Below, one piece after another: positions 1 to 4,674 of a stretch of 8,294 bases of DNA. Position 1 is the stretch's first letter, and the number at the start of each line of letters is the position of its first letter. The stretch spans positions 1 to 8,294 of the forward strand of contig JALUUU010000178.1 in assembly GCA_027021185.1 (NCBI GenBank). The letters run 5' to 3'. The notes under the pieces were generated by a model, which saw nothing but the letters and a program-made list of their open reading frames with translations, made no database searches and had not been told where the DNA came from. The position numbers and the translations under genes are program-made. This DNA is from an archaeon. GTDB taxonomy: Archaea; Hydrothermarchaeota; Hydrothermarchaeia; Hydrothermarchaeales; JALUUU01.

Positions 1-249
1 CGGCGAGCAGGAGAGGGCAAAGCGTCGATAGAAGAGCTGGAGAGGAGCCTCAGCAGAAGCGTTAAGAGGAAATATCCCCCGTCGCCGCCAGAGGGTCTGG
101 TCCTGTGGAGGATAAGATATGGCTTTGACTTCGCGGAGGAGGAGTACTCGAAGAAGAGGCTCGGAAAGGACCTCCTCAGGAGGATAGAGAGCAGGAGGAT
201 CCTCACGGCCCTGGACGAGGCTATTTACCGGGAGCTTGAAACTCGCTGA
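1..249 (+). CDS. truA: tRNA pseudouridine synthase A, C-terminal end (partial)
   Basis: Reading frame 1 is open from the window edge to a TGA at 247-249, giving the last 82 residues of a protein. The segment PPEGLVLWRIRY (about residues 29-40 of the visible part) matches the C-terminal TruA signature, the counterpart of the AEGLYLVAVDY strand of the bacterial enzyme; it is followed by a charged helical tail rich in Arg, Lys and Glu. TruA converts uridines at positions 38-40 of the tRNA anticodon arm to pseudouridine in the cytoplasm. The catalytic Asp lies upstream of the window, so the assignment rests on the tail alone. The last 29 bases overlap the convergent rfcL gene. Seen: frame and motif. 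Inferred: identity, moderately sure. Confidence 0.68.
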   Translation, partial: RRAGEGKASIEELERSLSRSVKRKYPPSPPEGLVLWRIRYGFDFAEEEYSKKRLGKDLLRRIESRRILTALDEAIYRELETR

Positions 250-1579
250 GAAGGACCTGCCTACCCCCCCTCATCCTCTCCCTCAGCCTGGCCGCGGTTA
301 TCCTCCTCGCCTCCTCATGGATCCTCTGGGCCAGGCGGTCGTTAGCCGTGAAAAACTTTATCTCCTCCAGGTCAAGGCCGAGCTCCGAGGCGATCTCCGC
401 GCCCTTGGCGGGGTCCTGGTTGAACACTGCCCTGAGGAGGGGGAAGAACTCCTCTTTGGCGACTTTTTTAGATACATGGACCTTCTCGTTCACCGTCTCC
501 CGGGCTCCTTTTATCTTGGCCGCTATGGAGTCCGCCAGGGCCCTGGTTTTCTTGGTCCTGGCGTAGAGGGAGAAGAGAGTGGGGTATTGATACCGCACGA
601 ATTTTCGATACCTGTGCTTCTTGGCCAGGGCCACGCCTGCCGAAAACATGTCTATGGCGTAGGGAAGGAGGTTCCAGGCCTGCCGGCGCCTTATCCTGCC
701 CATGTAGATGTCCGCCTTGGACAATCTCTCAAAGGCCTTGGCAAGGTCCTCTGGGTCCTCGTATTCCCTGGGGAGGTTCTCCTGGATCCACTTCATTATA
801 ACGTCCGGCTCCTCCCCGGACTCCCGCACGGCCTCCAGGGCCCTGTCGCAGGAGTCGGTCTTCAGGATCCTTATAAGGGTGTCGAAGATCCTGAGCTCTG
901 AGTCCCGGATGGTGAGGATGTCTATGTCCTGCAGCCGGAGGGTCTTCCTGCCCTCCGTGAGGGCCTGCAGGTCGTTTATCGCCGCCCGCAGGTCGCCGTT
1001 GGCGTTGGTGGCTATTATCTTCAGGACCCTCTCATCTGTCTTGATCCCCTCCTTCCGGCATATATCCTTGAGAACCCTCAGCACGGTTCGCTGGTTTATG
1101 CGCTTCAGCTGAACCATCTTGGTGAGTTCCCGGAACTCCCTGGGGAGGATGTAGGGGTCGTTGGCTATGAGCACCATGGGGTGATACGTCTCCTGGACCC
1201 ACTTCTTCAGGGCCCTGAGGCCGCCGTACTCTGCCCTGCCGTGGATGCCGTCAACCTCGTCCAGGATGATGACCTTCTTCCCGTCCCCTGGTCTCAGGCT
1301 CCCCTGCTTAGAGGCGGCTCCGACGATGCGGTTTATCACCCCATATGTCCGGGTGTCGCTGGCGTTAAGCTCGATGCTGTCATAGCCCAGCTCCTCCGCC
1401 AGGGCCAGGGCGACAGAGGTCTTCCCCACCCCCGCCGGTCCGTAGAGAAGGAGGGCGCGCTTCTCCGGGATGCCCCTCTGCCACTCCTCCCCCCAGTTGG
1501 CTATAATCCTAACTGCTCCGGGATTGCCCGCAACGTCTTTGAGGCGCCGAGGCCGGTATTTCTCCACCCACGGGATCAT
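221..1579 (-). CDS. rfcL: Replication factor C large subunit (clamp loader)
   Basis: A 452-residue AAA+ ATPase that, with the small RFC subunits, opens the PCNA ring and loads it on primed DNA. It begins with the RFC-box-like MIPWVEKYRP. Visible motifs are Walker A GPAGVGKTS (residues 47-55), Walker B VIILDEVD (103-110), sensor 1 around LIAND (137-141) and sensor 2 GDLRAAINDLQ (195-205). Residues from about 230 on form the helical collar and C-terminal region. The C-terminus carries QVLLSEFQ (441-448), which fits a PCNA-interacting (PIP) box with the second aromatic replaced by Gln. Length is normal for archaeal RfcL. The ATG at 1579 starts 4 nt after the stop of a small upstream cistron and has no Shine-Dalgarno of its own, suggesting translational coupling. 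No small-subunit gene is in the window, although rfcS and rfcL are often neighbours. The 3' end overlaps truA by 29 bp. Confidence 0.96.
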   Translation of the reverse strand: MIPWVEKYRPRRLKDVAGNPGAVRIIANWGEEWQRGIPEKRALLLYGPAGVGKTSVALALAEELGYDSIELNASDTRTYGVINRIVGAASKQGSLRPGDGKKVIILDEVDGIHGRAEYGGLRALKKWVQETYHPMVLIANDPYILPREFRELTKMVQLKRINQRTVLRVLKDICRKEGIKTDERVLKIIATNANGDLRAAINDLQALTEGRKTLRLQDIDILTIRDSELRIFDTLIRILKTDSCDRALEAVRESGEEPDVIMKWIQENLPREYEDPEDLAKAFERLSKADIYMGRIRRRQAWNLLPYAIDMFSAGVALAKKHRYRKFVRYQYPTLFSLYARTKKTRALADSIAAKIKGARETVNEKVHVSKKVAKEEFFPLLRAVFNQDPAKGAEIASELGLDLEEIKFFTANDRLAQRIHEEARRITAARLRERMRGGRQVLLSEFQAPGK

Positions 1580-1583
1580 TGAG

Positions 1584-1730
1584 TTATTCTTTTTCTTTTT
1601 GTTTAATAAGCCTTCTTACCCGCCTATCGATCTCCTCACGTTTTTTGGAAAGATACACCCATTTCTCGACGAGATTCAGCTTCTCATATTCTTTTTCATC
1701 AACTATGGCGGTTTTTTTAGACATAGGCAT
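1584..1730 (-). CDS. Small unrecognised protein (48 aa) upstream of rfcL
   Basis: A 48-codon frame starts at ATG 1730 (a second in-frame ATG is at 1724) and ends in TAA at 1584-1586, 4 nt before the rfcL start. The product begins MPMSKKTAIVDEKEYEKLNL and ends in a very basic stretch, RRVRRLIKQKEKE. It is highly charged and probably helical, with no Cys, no membrane segment and no signal peptide. A purine-rich GGGAGGGGG sequence 7-11 nt upstream is a good ribosome site, while rfcL has none, so this cistron may feed ribosomes to rfcL. I do not recognise the family. The basic helix could bind nucleic acid or a partner, but that is a guess. Existence as a gene is supported by the ribosome site, promoter spacing and tight linkage. 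Confidence 0.6.
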   Translation of the reverse strand: MPMSKKTAIVDEKEYEKLNLVEKWVYLSKKREEIDRRVRRLIKQKEKE

Positions 1731-1737
1731 AATTCAT

Positions 1738-1750
1738 ACCCCCTCCCTTT
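1738..1750 (-). promoter_or_regulatory. Ribosome binding site of the 48-aa cistron
   Basis: Read on the minus strand this is AAAGGGAGGGGGT, a strong match to the archaeal anti-Shine-Dalgarno sequence (CACCTCC-type), ending 7 nt before the ATG at 1730. It is the only ribosome site in front of the 48-aa cistron/rfcL pair and decides the start of the first gene. Confidence 0.55.
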
Positions 1751-1777
1751 TATGTATTTTCATTTTTTGAATTCTTA

Positions 1778-1790
1778 CTATAAATAATAA
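1778..1790. promoter_or_regulatory. Shared TATA element between divergent genes
   Basis: The sequence CTATAAATAATAA reads as a TATA box on both strands (TATAAATA on plus, TTATTTATAG on minus). With the usual archaeal spacing of about 25 nt, plus-strand transcription would begin near 1808-1810, just before the regulator at 1816. Minus-strand transcription would begin near 1755, leaving a short leader with the ribosome site of the 48-aa cistron. The adjacent winged-helix protein could bind here and control both units; no clear operator repeat was seen. Confidence 0.45.
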
Positions 1791-1815
1791 TAGGAATGTA
1801 ATAAATACTGCGCAT

Positions 1816-2118
1816 TTGCTTCTTAATTTGGGGTTTCTTTTGGGTAGCAGGATTTTCAGGGTCCTAGGGAGAAAAGGGGTAATAGATATCCTGGAGAGAC
1901 TGGATAAGAGGGGAGAGGGTCTCAAGTACAAGGAGATAGAGGAGGTTGTAGGGAATCCCAGCACAGCCACCAGGAATCTCATGGAGCTCGAGGCCTTCGG
2001 AATAGTGGAGCGCAAGGTGTCCTCGGAGAAGTACAGACCAGTTTATTATCTCCTGACAGACGAGGGCCGGGAACTCCTCTCAATGGTCCGGGAAATAAGG
2101 GAAAAATATTCCCGATGA
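1816..2118 (+). CDS. Winged helix-turn-helix transcriptional regulator
   Basis: A small (up to 100 aa) single-domain DNA-binding protein of HxlR/ArsR-like winged-helix type. A helix around GRKGVIDILERL (18-29) is followed by YKEIEEVVG (38-46), the probable recognition helix NPSTATRNLMELEAFG (47-62), and a wing strand VYYLLTDEGRELL (76-88), the usual Y-x-LT-x-x-G-x-x-L ending of these families. There is no ATG in frame upstream; TTG at 1816, 1828 or 1840 are possible starts. The 1840 start (giving MGSRIFRVLG) would leave a short leader after the predicted transcription start, while 1816 is nearly leaderless; neither has a clear ribosome site. No ligand or metal site is visible. It faces away from the rfcL unit and converges on the restriction cassette; autoregulation at the shared TATA element is plausible. 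Target unknown. Confidence 0.8.
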   Translation: MLLNLGFLLGSRIFRVLGRKGVIDILERLDKRGEGLKYKEIEEVVGNPSTATRNLMELEAFGIVERKVSSEKYRPVYYLLTDEGRELLSMVREIREKYSR

Positions 2119-2130
2119 CAAGTTTTATAA
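2118..2130 (+). promoter_or_regulatory. Orphan BRE/TATA-like element after the regulator gene
   Basis: ACAAGTTTTATAA starts at the last base of the regulator's stop codon and looks like an archaeal BRE plus TATA box facing right. No gene follows on the plus strand until gyrB. It shares 11 of 12 bases with the proposed gyrB promoter core (4595-4606). It might be a leftover promoter from before insertion of the restriction cassette, a promoter for a short or antisense RNA, or chance in AT-rich DNA. Confidence 0.25.
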
Positions 2131-2151
2131 CTAGGTCGCCTGATATAAACG

Positions 2152-2170
2152 GATTTTTTAATAAAAAATC
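2152..2170. terminator. Bidirectional hairpin with T/A tracts
   Basis: GATTTTTT (2152-2159), loop AAT, then AAAAAATC (2163-2170): a perfect 8-bp inverted repeat. It lies between the convergent regulator (stop at 2118) and endonuclease (stop at 2173). The hairpin is AT-rich and weak, but both strands show a six-T run, and archaeal termination relies mainly on T tracts, so it could end transcription from both sides. Confidence 0.5.
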
Positions 2171-2172
2171 TA

Positions 2173-3048
2173 TTACTCCTCTAGACTATCGTCTCTTCTT
2201 ATTTGAGTAGCTAATCTCTCAATCTCTATTTGGATATCTTCTTCTGTTCTTTGCTCTTGAAAAATTTTGAAAAAGGCAAGCCAATATTTTGCTCTAATTC
2301 CGCAAAGCTCTTGTGATTTGGTAGATTCAAGATAGGCGTCCATGATCCCGGTTCTAGCAAGACGACCAAAATTCCCTCCAGAGTCAGATACTGGTCTATC
2401 AGCAATGTGATCCGACTTATTTGGATATGGTCTTGCATCAGAAGGGCTAATTATCTTTGTTTTCAATCGTGTCTTTCTAATGTGTTGCCAATGATAATTA
2501 CGGTATTCTGCAACATATCTGGCGTTTTCAACAAATGGCAAGAAAATTTTTGGGACACCAGAAATTACATTAGAAAGAGCCCAAGGGACCACTACGATTA
2601 AATCCTGATATGCACATGCATTAGGTGTTACTGTAAAACGGAAACTCGGTTCTCCTTCTTTTGCAAGTAGGTACCATCCTTTTAACTCTATGCCCATTAC
2701 TATTTCATCCGAACCACTCCCTGAATAACGTTTTAACAATACGTCTGGAAAAGTCTGAGGTTGGCGAACAAAGGAATACAGTTTGTATTTGTCTTCTGGA
2801 TCCCATATGGGGCGCATAGAGTTTAAAGTGTTAACCACTTGTTCCTCAATGGTTGCTGAGAGGGCCGCATTTAAAGTAAAAATATCAGTTGCACGTATTC
2901 CTGATATCTCTGTTTCTGTTCGAAAATAGGCAGGGAGTGCATATAGGGCCTCTTTAACATTCCTATATACATCAATATGAGTCCAATGTTGGCCTGGCTC
3001 GACTTTCTCTGGTTCTTGCATCATACTTAGCCAATCTTTTTTTGGCAA
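2173..3048 (-). CDS. Type II restriction endonuclease, PD-(D/E)XK type
   Basis: A protein of up to 291 residues that should cut unmodified DNA at the site protected by the neighbouring methyltransferase. The core reads TFPDVLL followed 18 residues later by GIELKGWYLL: P101-D102 and E121-L122-K123 form a PD-(D/E)XK metal-binding active site. Other conserved-looking blocks are GQHW near residue 19, IVVVPWALSNV (151-161) and GGNFGRLARTG (224-234). I recognise this layout as a type II endonuclease family but cannot state its target sequence. Start: the longest frame begins with TTG at 3048; ATG codons at 3024 and 3021 (residues 9 and 10) are alternatives. None has a strong ribosome site, so translation may depend on the methyltransferase, whose last 77 bp (or 53 bp for the ATG start) overlap it. 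The gene is AT-rich compared with rfcL and gyrB. It appears intact. Confidence 0.85.
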   Translation of the reverse strand: MPKKDWLSMMQEPEKVEPGQHWTHIDVYRNVKEALYALPAYFRTETEISGIRATDIFTLNAALSATIEEQVVNTLNSMRPIWDPEDKYKLYSFVRQPQTFPDVLLKRYSGSGSDEIVMGIELKGWYLLAKEGEPSFRFTVTPNACAYQDLIVVVPWALSNVISGVPKIFLPFVENARYVAEYRNYHWQHIRKTRLKTKIISPSDARPYPNKSDHIADRPVSDSGGNFGRLARTGIMDAYLESTKSQELCGIRAKYWLAFFKIFQEQRTEEDIQIEIERLATQIRRDDSLEE

Positions 3049-4105
3049 TAATATAGTATTCTTCTAATATTTCAGCGCTTCGGCAATATCGCCCTAATTT
3101 GTATGAAGCAATAGCTCCTGAGCATAGTCCTCCAAAAGGTTCCCATACTATGTCACCCTTATCAGAGGATGCTTTAATAATCCTTTCAATTAATTTAAGA
3201 GGTTTTTGGTTTAGATGAACGCATTTTGAACCGTTTTTCAATCTTTCAGGCCCTCTGACTGGCGGCTCTCGCCATACATTAGTCACCCCGATCTCGCAAT
3301 AAAATTTTGCTCGCATGCGTTTCCACTCAGTTCCAGTCAGGGGGCGACTTTTATCGATAGAGAAATATGGTCGCCCATTTGGATTTCCATATTGATTGGC
3401 ATACCTAACCATTTTTTCAAATGCCTCAACGGGGGGATAGTACCACAAATGGTCTTTAGTGAGATATTTCCGAGAGGCTGCATTTTTCACGCCGCATGCT
3501 TCATCAGCTTTATATAGGGGTAGTCCTGTCCTATCCCATTCATATCGTAGCCACTCTTTCATGGACATTTCTCGTTTCCCGACCACAAATTTTGGCTCTT
3601 TTACATATTGAACACACACCTCAGTTACAACCGGGAACTTCCTAAGGCTCTTTGAATTAGCATTCCCTGCAATATGAGCTATTCCTTTATCCCAGATGTG
3701 GCAGTTAATATATCGCCATCCATGTTTAACGAGAACGGGATGAACATTGGCCCAACCTATCTCAGTATTCCAGAACCATAATGTTGTAAGAGGAGTGGCC
3801 TTGTTAGACCATGCACGGATATGTGGCTCATACCATTCAGGCAGTTCTTCAGGGTTACATGGATCACCAGGAAAGCTTCCTACGCCGTACGGGCCGTCTG
3901 AAATGATAACGACCGGAGATTCCCATTTTCTATAAAGTTTTAAGACATCACTGTGGTAGATTGTTACCCCATTTCGAGAAAAAGACTCTATACCATATAG
4001 CTCATTATCCATAATTTCTCGATTTGTGTTCGAATGTAGGATTATTTGTCTTTTTGTATTTTCTATAAAATCTTCGTCCGTATTTTTTCCTATTATACCA
4101 TCCAT
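2972..4105 (-). CDS. Type II DNA methyltransferase, beta-class N4-cytosine/N6-adenine type
   Basis: An amino-methyltransferase using S-adenosylmethionine to modify the exocyclic amine of A or C in the cassette's target site. Counting from ATG 4105 (377 aa), motif IV is SDGPYG (D70, P72, Y73), a variant of the usual (D/N/S)PP(Y/F). The middle (about 180-290) holds the target recognition region. H-x-NQKPL (297-303) and the SAM-binding motif I, EPFGGLCSG (322-330), follow, with E345 as the likely motif II acid. The order IV, recognition region, I is the beta class. The frame is open to an ATG at 4126, but that start has no ribosome site; 4105 is chosen because its ATG overlaps the stop of a candidate leader ORF (TAATG). 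A third ATG at 4012 lies just before the part that looks conserved. The gene's 3' end contains the endonuclease start. Methylated base cannot be decided from the motif. Confidence 0.9.
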   Translation of the reverse strand: MDGIIGKNTDEDFIENTKRQIILHSNTNREIMDNELYGIESFSRNGVTIYHSDVLKLYRKWESPVVIISDGPYGVGSFPGDPCNPEELPEWYEPHIRAWSNKATPLTTLWFWNTEIGWANVHPVLVKHGWRYINCHIWDKGIAHIAGNANSKSLRKFPVVTEVCVQYVKEPKFVVGKREMSMKEWLRYEWDRTGLPLYKADEACGVKNAASRKYLTKDHLWYYPPVEAFEKMVRYANQYGNPNGRPYFSIDKSRPLTGTEWKRMRAKFYCEIGVTNVWREPPVRGPERLKNGSKCVHLNQKPLKLIERIIKASSDKGDIVWEPFGGLCSGAIASYKLGRYCRSAEILEEYYIIAKKRLAKYDARTRESRARPTLDSY

Positions 4106-4215
4106 TACCAGGTTCCCCATGGGCATATTATATTATTATTCTTTCTCTTTATCATTGCCCAAGAGCATGTGAAAAGTGAAACATTATTAATTTCTATAAG
4201 TTCGTCTATTTCCAT
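4105..4215 (-). CDS. Candidate leader ORF (36 aa) coupled to the methyltransferase
   Basis: Between the zinc-ribbon gene and the methyltransferase, the minus strand holds ATG 4215 to TAA 4107-4105, 36 codons. Directly upstream (4217-4223) is GGAGGAG, one of the strongest Shine-Dalgarno matches in the window, although only about 3 nt separate the GGAGG core from the ATG. The final TAA shares its last A with an in-frame ATG of the methyltransferase (TAATG), the classic arrangement for termination-reinitiation. The peptide starts MEIDELIEINN and ends CPWGTW; it has two Cys and three Trp and resembles nothing I know. It may be a leader that sets methyltransferase translation rather than a working protein. 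A chance ORF of this length is possible in AT-rich DNA, so this is a candidate. Confidence 0.4.
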   Translation of the reverse strand: MEIDELIEINNVSLFTCSWAMIKRKNNNIICPWGTW

Positions 4216-4243
4216 ACTCCTCCACACCTATTGGAAAATAAAT

Positions 4244-4429
4244 TTATCCCCCCGATTTTGACTTTCTCTTCCGTTGCCGTTCCCTATCCCAATAAGGCGA
4301 TTTACACTTTGGGTTTGGACAAACTTTGGGGTAGAGGGTAGGGTTCCTTGGGTACCATGAATGACCACATCTTTTACAGTTAAATTTTTTTGGTTTAAAT
4401 TCATGACCACAATTTGGACATTTTACCAT
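4244..4429 (-). CDS. Small zinc-ribbon protein upstream of the R-M genes
   Basis: A 61-residue protein with six cysteines: CPNC (C4, C7), CKRC (C18, C21), then C37 and C42 in CPNPKCKSPYW. The second and third pairs make a zinc ribbon of a type common in short archaeal and bacterial proteins (CxxCGHxWxPR ... CPxxxCKSPYW); the first pair may be half of another knuckle. The C-terminus RERQRKRKSKSGG is strongly basic, fitting DNA or RNA contact. The ATG at 4429 has a good ribosome site, GAGGATG (4434-4440), and a BRE/TATA at 4486-4499 gives a leader of about 30 nt. It is transcribed toward the methyltransferase, 28 nt before the leader ORF, with no terminator seen, so it probably heads the restriction cassette. 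A controller or accessory role is an inference; no helix-turn-helix of a classical C protein is present. Confidence 0.72.
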   Translation of the reverse strand: MVKCPNCGHEFKPKKFNCKRCGHSWYPRNPTLYPKVCPNPKCKSPYWDRERQRKRKSKSGG

Positions 4430-4485
4430 AATTCATCCTCTATCTTCAATCACTTGAATAATTAAATAATATCATCCTTTATGAG

Positions 4486-4499
4486 TATATAATCTTTTT
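4486..4499 (-). promoter_or_regulatory. BRE/TATA promoter of the zinc-ribbon/R-M unit
   Basis: On the minus strand AAAAAG followed by ATTATATA (TATA part 4486-4493) is a good purine-rich BRE plus TATA box. A start site is expected near 4460, leaving about 30 nt including the GAGGATG ribosome site before ATG 4429. Other TATA-like runs lie at 4502-4520 and could serve as alternatives in this AT-rich gap. Confidence 0.5.
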
Positions 4500-4593
4500 G
4501 GTTTATATTATATTATAAATCGAGATTATAGATGTTTTAGAACGAAAAAAGACGAAATCCTATTTAATCATGATTTTCTAATTTTTACGCGGT

Positions 4594-4607
4594 AACAAGC
4601 TTTATAT
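4594..4607 (+). promoter_or_regulatory. BRE/TATA promoter of gyrB-gyrA
   Basis: AACAAGCTTTATAT is a BRE-like purine stretch followed by a TATA box. Transcription would begin near 4630 and leave a leader of about 45 nt. The leader contains AAGGGAG (4654-4660), a ribosome site about 14 nt before the gyrB ATG, somewhat farther than usual. No supercoiling-responsive element can be identified by eye. Together with the oppositely directed promoter at 4486-4499 it accounts for the 245-nt gap 4430-4674, in which I see no RNA gene. Confidence 0.5.
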
Positions 4608-4674
4608 GCAAGAAAATACATGTAATTATAGGGACTAAAAATTGTTTTTTTAGAAGGGAGACATAAGCTGAGAA

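Larger units (their letters stand above)
2173..4429 (-). other. Type II restriction-modification cassette, probable transferred island
   Basis: Four minus-strand frames (zinc ribbon, leader ORF, methyltransferase, endonuclease) are packed with 28-nt, TAATG and in-gene overlaps, as expected of one transcription unit. The block is plainly more AT-rich than rfcL on the left and gyrBA on the right, and its codons are more A/T-ending. Such cassettes move often between genomes. No integrase, transposase, tRNA site or clear terminal repeats were found, so the way it arrived is not visible. Confidence 0.65.

Noticed and set aside
236..901. Plus-strand open frame (221 codons) across the rfcL 3' half
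   Set aside because: Antisense to rfcL, Pro/Gly/Leu-rich with no domain; a shadow of the real gene.
1734..2015. Minus-strand frame opposite the winged-helix gene
   Set aside because: The plus strand encodes a clear winged-helix domain here; the minus-strand product is Ser/Leu-rich with no recognisable feature.
1816..2118. The winged-helix regulator as controller protein of the restriction cassette
   Set aside because: It is convergent with the cassette, separated from it by a hairpin, GC-richer than it, and shares its promoter region with the rfcL unit instead; a link cannot be supported.
4046..4261. Plus-strand frame upstream of the methyltransferase
   Set aside because: Overlaps the methyltransferase N-terminus and leader region in antisense, is rich in Ile/Leu/Phe/Ser from AT-rich DNA, and has no ribosome site.
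4430..4674. Possible RNA gene or CRISPR leader in the AT-rich gap
   Set aside because: No repeats, no tRNA-like cloverleaf and no GC-rich structured segment were seen; divergent TATA boxes explain the AT-richness.
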